A DNA stretch of 64,000 nt from Parabacteroides sp. PF5-9 (GTDB taxonomy: Bacteria > Bacteroidota > Bacteroidia > Bacteroidales > Tannerellaceae). The notes below the pieces were generated by a model. The model made no database searches and was not told the DNA's origin. It saw only the letters and a program-made list of their open reading frames with translations. The stretch covers positions 62,001-126,000 of the forward strand of contig NZ_JARXWG010000007.1 of the NCBI RefSeq assembly GCF_029893105.1. The letters are read 5' to 3'. The number at the start of each line of letters is the position of its first letter. Within the stretch, counting starts at the first letter, position 1. Shown in pieces: positions 1-8,693 of this stretch. Position numbers and translations under genes: made by a program.

Positions 1-566
1 TTAAACATCTCCAAATCAAATAGATCTAACAGATGTTCCATATATTTAATGCTGTTCAGATGTCCGTTCACATCCAGATCGCTGTATTTAATCTGATAAG
101 GAACGCCGGGAGTATTGCTCTCCACAGGGGATATTTTGCCGGGACGTTCGATCGGACAAGAACGATCGGAAAGATAAACACTTAACCCCTCTATATCCAA
201 CGAAGTAGGCCGACGTGTCTCCATGTCGATCGCCGCCCAGATCGAACGGGCAAAAGCCATACTTTTTCCCGTATCATCGGTCAATTCAAAACAACGACTC
301 GTAAACAAACGTCCCACCTCATCAATCCAAGTATATACTTTGATCGGTTGAGACATACTCGGATATTCCTGAATTTCGATCGCCAGGCGCGAAAGCACCC
401 AGGCGGTATGCTTTTCACTCATGTCATTAAACCCAAAACCACGCGTGGATGCATGATTAGAAGCAGCATGCATCAAATAATTCCCGATCATCGGAATCGT
501 TACCCGCCCTCTGAAATCGAGAAGATACTCTTCCGTTACAAAATGAAATTCACCAACCTTTTCCAC
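1..566 (-). CDS. Acyl-ACP thioesterase (3' end outside window)
   Basis: Reading the minus strand from a GTG at 564-566 gives 188 residues that run off the window edge without a stop; about 60 residues of a typical 245-residue family member are missing. The protein begins MEKVGEFHFVTEEYLLDFRG and later contains WIDEVGRLFTSRCFEL and the second hot-dog repeat signature YSDLDVNGHLNSIKYMEHLL. Both match FatA/FatB-like thioesterases, which release fatty acids from acyl carrier protein. No in-frame ATG precedes GTG 566, so GTG is chosen. The gene lies 16 bp downstream of ilvN in the same direction, as the last visible gene of the ilv operon. It may supply acyl chains, possibly branched ones made from valine, leucine and isoleucine precursors; that link is inference. 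Confidence 0.85.
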   Translation of the reverse strand, partial: MEKVGEFHFVTEEYLLDFRGRVTIPMIGNYLMHAASNHASTRGFGFNDMSEKHTAWVLSRLAIEIQEYPSMSQPIKVYTWIDEVGRLFTSRCFELTDDTGKSMAFARSIWAAIDMETRRPTSLDIEGLSVYLSDRSCPIERPGKISPVESNTPGVPYQIKYSDLDVNGHLNSIKYMEHLLDLFDLEMF

Positions 567-582
567 GTATCTTAATTATTAA

Positions 583-1140
583 TCATTCACCATTATTCTC
601 CTCTCCTACCTTCTCTTTCATCGAAGCCAGCATATCACTCAACCGCTCTACTTTGCTCTTTGTGATAGCAATACGCCCCGAACGAATAAATTGCAACACA
701 CCGATTGTCTGACTCAACTCATTGAAAAGCGCTTGTGTTTCGGCATAATGTCCGCTTTTCTCAAGCACCACCATATCTTCATTGATTTCAAGCACATGGG
801 CATTGTATTTACGAATCAACTCTTCCGCTCCATTCATCTTAATAAACAAGTCCGTACTCAGTTTATACAAGGCGATCTCTTGATGTACAAGATCTTCATC
901 GGTATTATAATAAGCTTTCAGGATATCCACTCGTTTGTCGATCTGTTTGACCACCTTATCCATCATGTCTTCCGTCGCAAAGGTAGTAATTGTAAATTTA
1001 TGTACCCCTTTTATAGCCGACGGAGAAACCGATAAGGTCTCAATATTCAACTGCCGACGAGTAAATACAATCGTTATCTGGTTTAATAAACCTACTGTAT
1101 TCTCCGAAAATATAATAACCGTATATAATTTCTTTTCCAT
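583..1140 (-). CDS. ilvN: Acetolactate synthase small (regulatory) subunit
   Basis: This 185-residue protein starts MEKKLYTVIIFSENTVGLLN, an N-terminal ACT domain (about residues 3-75), followed by the second regulatory domain typical of IlvN/IlvH. The small subunit binds branched-chain amino acids and gives feedback control to the IlvB catalytic subunit. An upstream in-frame start at 1188 would add 16 residues that are not ACT-like and would be read from an intergenic repeat, so ATG 1140 is preferred. It sits about 70 bp after ilvB and before the acyl-ACP thioesterase in the ilv operon. Confidence 0.93.
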   Translation of the reverse strand: MEKKLYTVIIFSENTVGLLNQITIVFTRRQLNIETLSVSPSAIKGVHKFTITTFATEDMMDKVVKQIDKRVDILKAYYNTDEDLVHQEIALYKLSTDLFIKMNGAEELIRKYNAHVLEINEDMVVLEKSGHYAETQALFNELSQTIGVLQFIRSGRIAITKSKVERLSDMLASMKEKVGEENNGE

Positions 1141-1150
1141 ATTCTTTAAC

Positions 1151-1170
1151 TGAAGTTTGAAGTTAGAAGT
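1151..1170. repeat. Intergenic 20-bp repeat, copy 1
   Basis: The 20 bases here (tgaagtttgaagttagaagt) recur with one mismatch at 4896-4915. Both copies lie just upstream of an ilv-operon gene start. The function is unknown. Confidence 0.5.
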
Positions 1171-1210
1171 ATCCTTTCTAATTGTCAATTATCCATTGTC
1201 TATCCGAATA

Positions 1211-2908
1211 TCATTTTGGGAAAATGATATTTGTCAGGCATGCCCCTGCCGGAATCATCGGATAAACCATTCCATTCGGTTCTACATTGGCAACCAATAG
1301 ATAAGGACCGTCATAATTTAGCATCTCCTCAATCGCTTCGTCCAGTTCCTCCCGTTTTTCCACCAGGCGGCTGCCAATAGCATACGCTTTAGCTATGCCT
1401 ACAAAATCAGGGTTTACCATAATCGTCCCTGAATAACGTTCCTGGAAGAACAACTCCTGCCATTGACGCACCATTCCCAGGAAGTTATTGTTTAATACAA
1501 TCATTTTGAGATGGAGGTTTTCCTGCATAATCGTTCCAAACTCCTGTATGGTCATCTGCAATCCACCATCACCTAAAAAAAGACATACTGTACGATCCGG
1601 TGCTCCGAACTTCGCACCAATAGCTGCCGGTAAACCAAAGCCCATGGTACCCAGCCCGCCTGATGTCACCACACTTCGGGTCTGACTGTATTTAAAATAA
1701 CGAATACCCATCATCTGGTTCTGACCAACATCCGTCACCAATATCGCTTTATTATCTGTAGCCTCCGATACTTTCCGGATGATTTCACCCATTTTCAAAG
1801 ACCCTTCTGTTGGAAAAACCTCTTTTTGAATAACCTTACGGTTTTCTTCCTCTTCATCCGCATCAAAAGAGGTAATCCATGTTGTATGTTTAGCCGGCTT
1901 TATCAATTCTACAACAGCCGACAACGTTTCTTTCGCATCACCGCAAACATCGACATCTACCGGTACGTTTTTGCCAATTTCACTATTATCGATATCAAAA
2001 TGGATGATCCGAGCCTGTTTGGCATAAGTTTCAAGATTACCGGTCACCCGATCATCAAAACGCATACCGATAGCAATAAGGAGATCGCATTCCATCGTCT
2101 TCCGGTTTGGCCCGACATTTCCATGCATGCCCAACAGCCCTTTATTCAAACGATAATCACTCGGGAGAGCTGATAAACCCAATGCTGTCATTCCGGCAGG
2201 GATATCTGCTTTTTCGAGAAAAGTCATCAACTCTTTTTCAGCATGACTAAGAATCACTCCTTGACCAATCAAAGCAAACGGTTTTCGGGCATTATTGATT
2301 AGTTCGGCTGCCGATCGGATCTGTTCCGGATCAATATCCGGTATGGGTTGATAACTACGGATGTAGTTGACTTTCTCATACACATAATCGATCAGTCCTA
2401 CTTGTGCATCTTTGGCAAGGTCGATTACAACCGGCCCCGGTCTACCCGTTGAAGCGATATAAAAAGCACGGGATATCGCCCAAGCGATCTCTTCAGGTTT
2501 CCGTACCTGATAAGCCCATTTGGTAATCGGTTGAGTAATACCGATCACATCTATTTCCTGAAAAGCGTCTGTCCCCAATAAAGAAGAAGGTACTTGCCCG
2601 GTAATCACCACAATCGGCGTACTGTCCATCATCGCATCGGCTATACCGGTAATGGTATTGGTCGCACCGGGACCAGAAGTTACAATTGTCACTCCTACCT
2701 TTCCTGATACACGAGCATATCCCTGCGCCGCATGCGTAGCCCCCTGCTCGTGGCGTACCAATACTAATTTCAACTGGTCGGTATAATCATATAAACTATC
2801 GAATATAGGAATCGCTTGTCCGCCCGGATATCCGAAGATCGTATCTACGCCTTCTGCTATTAAGGTTTTTAACAAGGCCTCCGAGCCAGTTATTTTTTGT
2901 CCCATCAT
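1211..2908 (-). CDS. ilvB: Acetolactate synthase large (catalytic) subunit
   Basis: This 565-residue thiamine-diphosphate enzyme condenses two pyruvates to acetolactate, or pyruvate and 2-ketobutyrate to acetohydroxybutyrate, the first common step to valine, leucine and isoleucine. The N-terminal Pyr domain carries the catalytic glutamate in VRHEQGATHAA (about residue 54). The central FAD-binding-type domain follows. The C-terminal domain carries the ThDP/Mg motif GDGGLQMTIQEFGTI...NNN (about residues 450-480). The length is normal for the family. Two adjacent ATGs (2908 and 2905) are possible starts. The gene lies about 140 bp after ilvD and 70 bp before ilvN, all in one direction. Confidence 0.95.
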   Translation of the reverse strand: MMGQKITGSEALLKTLIAEGVDTIFGYPGGQAIPIFDSLYDYTDQLKLVLVRHEQGATHAAQGYARVSGKVGVTIVTSGPGATNTITGIADAMMDSTPIVVITGQVPSSLLGTDAFQEIDVIGITQPITKWAYQVRKPEEIAWAISRAFYIASTGRPGPVVIDLAKDAQVGLIDYVYEKVNYIRSYQPIPDIDPEQIRSAAELINNARKPFALIGQGVILSHAEKELMTFLEKADIPAGMTALGLSALPSDYRLNKGLLGMHGNVGPNRKTMECDLLIAIGMRFDDRVTGNLETYAKQARIIHFDIDNSEIGKNVPVDVDVCGDAKETLSAVVELIKPAKHTTWITSFDADEEEENRKVIQKEVFPTEGSLKMGEIIRKVSEATDNKAILVTDVGQNQMMGIRYFKYSQTRSVVTSGGLGTMGFGLPAAIGAKFGAPDRTVCLFLGDGGLQMTIQEFGTIMQENLHLKMIVLNNNFLGMVRQWQELFFQERYSGTIMVNPDFVGIAKAYAIGSRLVEKREELDEAIEEMLNYDGPYLLVANVEPNGMVYPMIPAGACLTNIIFPK

Positions 2909-3048
2909 ATGATTCTTTTTTACTTTAACACTTTGTATCTACAGTTCCCGCACTTGATGTGGGATCGCATTAAAACTGTCCGTATCTTTTTCTTTGAAGA
3001 GTGATACAACTCATTCTTTTGCAGCTCCGCATCAAGTGCGAGCACAGG

Positions 3049-4881
3049 TTAATCTTCAACAATGCGAACCCCACCTTTATCGGCCGACGATACCATTTTA
3101 GCATACGCCTTTAATGATCTGGATATAGTCCGTTCACGTAATGGAGGTGTATACGCTTTCGCCCCGCGTGCCTCTTCAACGGCACGGCGTGCAGCTATTT
3201 CTTCATTCGTCAACTGGACATTTATTGTTCTTTCAGGGATATTTATTTCAATGATATCACCATCTTTTATTAAAGCAATTGCTCCTCCTGATGCTGCTTC
3301 CGGAGAAACATGGCCAATAGAGAGTCCTGAAGTGCCTCCACTGAAACGCCCGTCGGTAATCAGTGCACAATCCTTACCCAGATGTTTACTTTTAATATAC
3401 GAGGTAGGATACAACATTTCCTGCATACCCGGCCCCCCTTTAGGCCCTTCATAGGTAATCACCACAACATCTCCGGCTACGACCTGATCCTTCAATATAC
3501 CTTCACAAGCTGCATCCTGTGAATCGAATACTTTGGCAGGCCCGGTAAACCGAAAGATACTTTCATCGACTCCGGCAGTTTTTACCACACATCCGGCTTC
3601 GGCTATATTTCCATATAAGACCGCCAACCCACCATCTTTGACATAGGCATGTTCCATATCCCGGATACATCCGGCTGTACGATCCGTATCCAACGACTTA
3701 TAGTAGGTCTCTTGTGAGCCAAGTATCAAATTGAATTTGTGTGCCGGTGCACTTTTATAAAGCGCAACAGCTTCTTCCAGAAGATTAGGAGATGTAATGG
3801 CGTATCGATTTATCGCTTCCGAGAGAGTCAGTCCGTCAACGCGTTTAACAGAACCATCAATCAAACCGCCCTTTTCTAATTCAGCCAAAATACCGATAAT
3901 ACCTCCTGCTCGATTCACATCCTGTATATGGTAAGAGCAACTGGGTGCAACTTTGCATAACACCGGTGTTTTACGGGATAAATAATCGATATCCTTCATC
4001 GTGAACTCAACTTCTGCTTCATGTGCAACAGCGAGTAAATGAAGTACCGTATTGGTTGACCCACCCATCGCTATATCCAATGTCATCGCATTCAGAAAAG
4101 CCTCACGAGTAGCGATACGGCGTGGCAATACCGATTCGTCTCCATCCCGATAATATTTATAGGCATTTTCAACAATTAATTTAGCCGCTTTTTCAAACAG
4201 AACTGTTCGGTTTGCATGGGTAGCCACCACCGTACCGTTCCCTGGTAAGGCCAGTCCGATCGCTTCATTCAAACAATTCATGGAGTTTGCCGTGAACATT
4301 CCCGAACAGCTGCCACATGTCGGACAAGCCGCACGTTCTACTTTCTCCACCTGCTCGTCGCTGATCGAATCATCCGCCGCTTCAATCATCGCATCAATCA
4401 GATCCAGATAACGGCCGTCTAATTCTCCGGCTTCCATAGGGCCACCGGATACAAATATGGCAGGAATATTCAGACGCATAGCAGCCATTAACATTCCCGG
4501 AGTAATCTTATCACAATTACTGATGCATACCATCGCATCTGCCTTATGAGCATTGACCATATATTCGACACTATCAGCTATCAAATCGCGTGAAGGAAGC
4601 GAATACAGCATACCATCATGCCCCATGGCAATTCCATCGTCAATAGCGATTGTATTGAATTCGGCCGCAAAACAACCCAACTTTTCGATTTCCGCTTTGA
4701 CTTGCTGCCCAATCTCATGCAAATGCACATGTCCCGGCACAAACTGTGTAAATGAATTGACAATCGCTATAATCGGCCGGCCAAACTGCTCTTCTTTCAT
4801 GCCATTGGCACGCCAAAGTGCCCGTGCACCTGCCATTCGGCGACCTTCGGTACTATATGAACTGCGTAATTTATTTATCAT
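3049..4881 (-). CDS. ilvD: Dihydroxy-acid dehydratase
   Basis: This 610-residue Fe-S dehydratase converts 2,3-dihydroxy acids to 2-keto acids in valine, leucine and isoleucine synthesis. The cluster cysteines are visible in [14 protein letters not shown] (about C119, C123) and [16 protein letters not shown] (about C186-C192), and the C-terminal active-site segment reads [21 protein letters not shown]. It is the first structural gene of the ilv operon. Upstream lie an attenuator (4955-4977), a leader peptide (5025-5084) and a promoter (5116-5146), so transcription into the gene should depend on Ile/Leu/Val supply. Confidence 0.96.
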   Translation of the reverse strand: MINKLRSSYSTEGRRMAGARALWRANGMKEEQFGRPIIAIVNSFTQFVPGHVHLHEIGQQVKAEIEKLGCFAAEFNTIAIDDGIAMGHDGMLYSLPSRDLIADSVEYMVNAHKADAMVCISNCDKITPGMLMAAMRLNIPAIFVSGGPMEAGELDGRYLDLIDAMIEAADDSISDEQVEKVERAACPTCGSCSGMFTANSMNCLNEAIGLALPGNGTVVATHANRTVLFEKAAKLIVENAYKYYRDGDESVLPRRIATREAFLNAMTLDIAMGGSTNTVLHLLAVAHEAEVEFTMKDIDYLSRKTPVLCKVAPSCSYHIQDVNRAGGIIGILAELEKGGLIDGSVKRVDGLTLSEAINRYAITSPNLLEEAVALYKSAPAHKFNLILGSQETYYKSLDTDRTAGCIRDMEHAYVKDGGLAVLYGNIAEAGCVVKTAGVDESIFRFTGPAKVFDSQDAACEGILKDQVVAGDVVVITYEGPKGGPGMQEMLYPTSYIKSKHLGKDCALITDGRFSGGTSGLSIGHVSPEAASGGAIALIKDGDIIEINIPERTINVQLTNEEIAARRAVEEARGAKAYTPPLRERTISRSLKAYAKMVSSADKGGVRIVED

Positions 4882-4895
4882 ATTTTTTATTTATT

Positions 4896-4915
4896 TGAAG
4901 TTTGAAGATAGAAGT
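4896..4915. repeat. Intergenic 20-bp repeat, copy 2
   Basis: This is the second copy of the repeat at 1151-1170 (tgaagtttgaagatagaagt, one mismatch). It lies between the ilv attenuator and the ilvD start. Confidence 0.5.
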
Positions 4916-4947
4916 TGGAAGTTACTCCTATCTTCAATATCATTTAC

Positions 4948-4977
4948 AAAAAAAGCCTTTCCCGTATGGAGAAAGGC
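4948..4977 (-). terminator. ilv attenuator (rho-independent terminator)
   Basis: On the minus strand a GCCTTTC arm (4971-4977) pairs perfectly with GAAAGGC (4955-4961) around a 9-nt loop and is followed at once by seven U (4948-4954). It lies between the leader peptide and ilvD. The segment CCTTTCTCC (4968-4976) of its 5' arm and loop is exactly complementary to GGAGAAAGG at 5015-5023, just after the leader stop, which forms a competing antiterminator. Confidence 0.85.
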
Positions 4978-5014
4978 CCTATGTTTATCCTCTTGATTGA
5001 ACAGTTACTACATA

Positions 5015-5023
5015 CCTTTCTCC
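5015..5023 (-). promoter_or_regulatory. ilv antiterminator arm
   Basis: GGAGAAAGG on the minus strand begins 2 nt after the leader-peptide stop codon. It is a perfect 9-bp complement of CCTTTCTCC in the attenuator (4968-4976). A ribosome that finishes the leader would cover it and let the terminator form. A ribosome stalled earlier on Ile/Leu/Val codons would leave it free to pair and block termination. Confidence 0.75.
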
Positions 5024-5024
5024 C

Positions 5025-5084
5025 TTACCTGCTAATGACTAGAAGGACGACCACGAGAATACTATGTAATACGTTCTTAAACAT
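5025..5084 (-). CDS. ilv operon leader peptide
   Basis: A 20-codon minus-strand frame encodes MFKNVLHSILVVVLLVISR and stops at 5025-5027. Nine consecutive codons specify Ile, Leu or Val (residues 9-17), and two more lie at residues 5-6. This composition, the position 25-60 nt downstream of a good promoter, and the terminator/antiterminator pair that follows are the hallmarks of transcription attenuation by ribosome stalling. The product is expected to act only through its own translation and to have no function as a protein. Scarce charged tRNA for any branched-chain amino acid would stall the ribosome and open ilvD-ilvB-ilvN expression. Confidence 0.88.
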   Translation of the reverse strand: MFKNVLHSILVVVLLVISR

Positions 5085-5115
5085 TTTTCTTGATCTGATG
5101 TCATGTTCGACGGTG

Positions 5116-5146
5116 CAAATGTAGAATAATAATCCTTTTCAGCAAA
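5116..5146 (-). promoter_or_regulatory. ilv operon promoter
   Basis: On the minus strand a TTTG -33 element (5143-5146) is followed after 19 bp by TACATTTG (5116-5123), an exact match to the Bacteroidetes -7 consensus TAnnTTTG. Transcription should start near 5109, about 25 nt before the leader-peptide ATG. Confidence 0.8.
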
Positions 5147-5317
5147 GGATTTAAAAGATTTTTCTTGATTTTTCTTTCAATTAGCAAGGAAACAAGACTT
5201 TCTTTCTACAATTTGGCAAATAGAAAACAGAATATCCATCCGCTCCAAATTCATTGGTTGGTTTTCGAAAAGACTACATATTCGGACTTAGCTATACTTT
5301 CTGAAAAAGACCTCTTT

Positions 5318-5881
5318 TTAACTTATCTCACACTGTCCTAACATCGGATAAAATAAACTGACCATCTCTTCACGCGTATAGATCGATTGAAACTCACTGA
5401 CCAAACTTTCGAATACCGAAAAAGACCACTCTTCACGATTAGACGTAATCAGATGTTTCCATAATAAGATTTCTGCCTGTTTTTTTATCGGAAGAACTGC
5501 GTAACAGGAATGATATCCTCTATACAACAGTTTCAAGGTCTCAAAATAACGTTTATTCTCTGAGCGCTCCAACTCTCCACAATGAATAATCGCATAAGTC
5601 GACTTTTTAAGAGAACCACAATCGATATCTACCCACGGAGGTAATAAAATCATTTCGCCCTCTTGCAGCGGATAAAACCCATAATATTCGCCACTTAAAT
5701 ACATTTCACCCTGCAATAAAAAGAAAATACGATACGAATAACTTCGAGTAAATCTCCTCACATTATATGGAGAGAGTTCACGATAAATCACATTTTCAAC
5801 AATCTTATTCAGCCGGTTATCTCGCCGCTCCAGCCCTAAGACATATGCATTTGTTTTACTGTTTGCTACTTCTAGTTCCAT
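5318..5881 (-). CDS. Cupin-like (AraC N-terminal-type) protein without HTH
   Basis: This is a 187-residue protein not recognised as a named family. Residues about 45-100 read like the beta-barrel sensing domain of AraC regulators (RSYSYRIFFLLQGEMYLSG, then YPLQEGEMILLPPW). The C-terminal half shows no helix-turn-helix, so it is much shorter than a 290-residue AraC protein. It could be a stand-alone ligand sensor or a regulator that lost its DNA-binding half. It is transcribed like the ilv operon but lies upstream of the ilv promoter, and so has its own control. Confidence 0.55.
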   Translation of the reverse strand: MELEVANSKTNAYVLGLERRDNRLNKIVENVIYRELSPYNVRRFTRSYSYRIFFLLQGEMYLSGEYYGFYPLQEGEMILLPPWVDIDCGSLKKSTYAIIHCGELERSENKRYFETLKLLYRGYHSCYAVLPIKKQAEILLWKHLITSNREEWSFSVFESLVSEFQSIYTREEMVSLFYPMLGQCEIS

Positions 5882-6236
5882 GTTTATCTAAAAAGGTTTT
5901 AACATTAGGTTTTGGAATCCATTCTCACATACTTAAAACCCAAACATCAACCTTTTTGTTTACAGAAACCCTCTTCTTTTTTTATTTTTTTGAATATGGA
6001 GGGAAAATGGGGGCAATAGATAAAAAAAGAGGATGTCTAAAAAGTACAGCTTATCTTTGAATAGGTTACAAGTCGTTAAAGTTACCCCGTGAGGGGTAAA
6101 ATATGCATAACCCCGGGGAAAACCCGGGGCAGTTTAGACCACTACTATTCTAGAACCCCGAAGAGGGTTCAACCCTTGTCAGGGTTGATTGAAACACGTT
6201 TGACAACCTGACAATTTAAACTACATCAAATAATTT
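5882..6236. other. Intergenic region with hairpin cluster
   Basis: This is a 355-bp gap between the cupin-like gene start and the CotH gene end, both on the minus strand. It holds the four-hairpin block described at 6082-6186. No other gene is seen. Confidence 0.6.
6082..6186. repeat. Four consecutive GC-rich hairpins
   Basis: Four perfect stem-loops lie within 105 bp: TTACCCC/GGGGTAA (6082-6099, loop GTGA), CCCCGGG/CCCGGGG (6111-6129), GAACCC/GGGTTC (6153-6170) and AACCCT/AGGGTT (6171-6186). The block lies in the 3' untranslated region of the minus-strand CotH gene. It could act in termination or mRNA stability, or be an intergenic repeat element. None of the hairpins has a clear U-run on the minus strand. 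Confidence 0.65.
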
Positions 6237-8693
6237 TCAGAGTTTATGGACAACCTTCCTTGTGACAATCCGATTTTGGTTGTCAACAATACGCACAAAC
6301 ATCGCTCCTTTATATTGCAGAGGTATCGATACTGTCGGCTGATCTGTTCTCTTTTCAACACTCAAACGCCCGACTGCATCATAAACATAAATCGAAGAAG
6401 GTGCAGTCATTCCCGACACCACAAGCCGATGATTGTCTATCATAACCTGAATAGCAAAATCCTCTACCGGTTGAATACCATCTATCTCCTGATCGGCAAC
6501 GATCACCAGATCCGTACAATTTTCAGGAATAAGGTATTCCACCTCCCTGGTTGCAAACTCCCTGGTAAACGTCTGTCCTCCGACCGTCGCCGTAATACGC
6601 CAGCCTATCGTTTCCGGCTCTTCACCTTCCCATTTGATTTTAAGAGTTTCGCCGGTAAAATATTGCCCATTGAATGACGAATAAAATAATGGAACATCAT
6701 TGATCGACACTATTCCTGAAGCCTTCAGCGCCTTAGGGATAGTTAATTTGACCGGAGTCAATCCTTTCAATCCGAAATGTTCCCGCAAATGTTCGTACAT
6801 ATAACTATTCCGGTCGAGGCACCACTTTTTCATCCGAGCCACCTCACTCTCCCAATAGTCCATATCTCTGAGTGGCCATCGTTGACGATGATAAGTCATT
6901 TCAGGGGCGATCAACTGTTGAATACTATCTATAACATGTGAAGTCGCATCATAATGGAGTATATCTCCCATATAAACCGCAAAAGCAGAGTAGAATTTTT
7001 TCTTAAACACATCTTGCGACAGAAGAGAGGTAAACAATATCTTAAAATATTTCATTTGTGTTGTATCCGTATTATATGCCAACGCATTATAATCAGGCGC
7101 TTGAGCATACCCCAGACCAAGATCCGTATCTTTTACGATAAACCGCCATTTCCCCTCATCAGTCTTTGGTCGCCATAAAACGACATTACCATGTGGGAAA
7201 TCAGTATTGGCCACATAGATCTGCAAAATCATATAATTAATAAATTCATCCAAATCAACCATATCCATGATCTCGTCATAAGGAACCTGATCGGAAGGAA
7301 GCAATAATTTGGCGACCATATCATTTAGAGCCAGCCGGTCTCCAGCCTTTACCTCCGAAATGGCACCCGCCCAATTTTCAATCATATCAATATTCTCAAG
7401 TCCATCGTAATTGGCTATCACAAAATCATCATTCGAACGCTCACGTAAGTTCTGAATACCAAAATACTGTCCGTTGATAAAAAGAATAGCCGGCTGATAG
7501 GCCTGATAATCCAAATCTACTTTTTCACCCATAAACAACTGGATAGCCGCATCCCGGAAATGTGTATTATAAAAATCATTCCCGGAATTACGAATCATAA
7601 ACGATTTGATTTCCTGATCGGGTTTATCTTTAAAGAGTGGATAATCGTATCTTTTTTGCCCAAAACGTTTGTTGGCATAAAGTATTAAACTCTTTTGCGG
7701 ATACATCCGGGAATAACCACCAGATGTTCGCATCTCTTCTAACTGATTCAGCACACTGCCTTCGTCCTCCGAGGTAAAATATTCAAAATGTACCGGCCGC
7801 CGCCAGTCCTGACTATAATTCGGATTTTCCTTATCTTTTCCTTCCGTATAAATTCCGAGGTCGTCATCCCACAAAAACGTAGGATCCAAACTCAATGAAA
7901 TAATTGGCAAGGTCAATTCCCTGTCAGTAATAATATACGATTGAACAGCCGAACGGTTTATCAGGTAACCGGGTGCAATAATCTTTGCACGTATGGATGT
8001 CGGTTCTGTAAGAGTTATTGAACCGGTATAAGGAATAGACTCCACCGTTGGTTCCGAGCCATCAGTTGTATAACGAATATCAGCTTCTGTAATTCCATCC
8101 GGAATATCTTCCGGCAATAATAAGCTAACACTTACTTCCTGTTTATAAACCCCACCTCTTAAACTAAATACCGGAGAAGGCAACAATACGTCAGCAATCG
8201 CACCTTTATTTTTGTGACCTGCTGTAGGAGTGACAAAATAAGCCCATTCCTCTATTCCGTCTTCTATTCTGCCTCGCGCAATATTGGGTGCCGGCTGTTT
8301 GGGGATATCAACCACCTCATCTTCAAGCTCCCCTTTTGCATTATACAGATAGATGACTCCATTCTTTCCACTCTCCAAACGAAAAGAAGTGTGCAACCCT
8401 GCCTCTACCTTGTCACAATAGATCATCAAATACCCTTGGGCAGGAATAATTGTAGACTCTTTGATCTCCCATCCGCTAGGGAAAATCGCTTGATCCGAAA
8501 TATTCCACCCTTTAATATCAACAGGTTGGCTGCTATCATTATACAACTCTACCCAACTATCCGGAAACTCATTCAGGTCATCCACAAGATAGTCTATATT
8601 ACTCTGCATAAACTCGTTAATCCACACTTTAGCCGAAGAAAAAGGCATTGAAAAACAGATGGATAAAAACAAAAAGAACAATTGTCGCTTCAT
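6237..8693 (-). CDS. CotH-family surface protein with lamin-tail domain
   Basis: This is an 818-residue exported protein. A signal peptide (residues 1-21) precedes a lamin-tail-like domain (VWINEFMQSNIDYL..., about 22-150), a chitobiase/hexosaminidase C-terminal-type fold (IRYTTDGSEPTVES, about 170-255) and a CotH domain (about 265-650). The CotH domain contains the FMIRNSGND and WRFIVKDTDLGLG segments, the latter with the metal-binding aspartates of the CotH kinase fold. The last 85 residues (IYVYDAVGRLSVEK...VTRKVVHKL) resemble a type IX secretion sorting domain. CotH proteins include protein kinases of spore coats; the substrate here is unknown. The protein is likely displayed on the cell surface. 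Confidence 0.85.
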   Translation of the reverse strand: MKRQLFFLFLSICFSMPFSSAKVWINEFMQSNIDYLVDDLNEFPDSWVELYNDSSQPVDIKGWNISDQAIFPSGWEIKESTIIPAQGYLMIYCDKVEAGLHTSFRLESGKNGVIYLYNAKGELEDEVVDIPKQPAPNIARGRIEDGIEEWAYFVTPTAGHKNKGAIADVLLPSPVFSLRGGVYKQEVSVSLLLPEDIPDGITEADIRYTTDGSEPTVESIPYTGSITLTEPTSIRAKIIAPGYLINRSAVQSYIITDRELTLPIISLSLDPTFLWDDDLGIYTEGKDKENPNYSQDWRRPVHFEYFTSEDEGSVLNQLEEMRTSGGYSRMYPQKSLILYANKRFGQKRYDYPLFKDKPDQEIKSFMIRNSGNDFYNTHFRDAAIQLFMGEKVDLDYQAYQPAILFINGQYFGIQNLRERSNDDFVIANYDGLENIDMIENWAGAISEVKAGDRLALNDMVAKLLLPSDQVPYDEIMDMVDLDEFINYMILQIYVANTDFPHGNVVLWRPKTDEGKWRFIVKDTDLGLGYAQAPDYNALAYNTDTTQMKYFKILFTSLLSQDVFKKKFYSAFAVYMGDILHYDATSHVIDSIQQLIAPEMTYHRQRWPLRDMDYWESEVARMKKWCLDRNSYMYEHLREHFGLKGLTPVKLTIPKALKASGIVSINDVPLFYSSFNGQYFTGETLKIKWEGEEPETIGWRITATVGGQTFTREFATREVEYLIPENCTDLVIVADQEIDGIQPVEDFAIQVMIDNHRLVVSGMTAPSSIYVYDAVGRLSVEKRTDQPTVSIPLQYKGAMFVRIVDNQNRIVTRKVVHKL

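Noticed and set aside
4882-5150. T-box or other riboswitch upstream of ilvD
   Set aside because: No T-box specifier/antiterminator bulge sequence was seen, while the leader peptide and attenuator explain the region fully.
6010-6240. Insertion sequence remnant
   Set aside because: The hairpin cluster looked IS-like at first, but no transposase fragment or terminal repeat with target duplication is visible.
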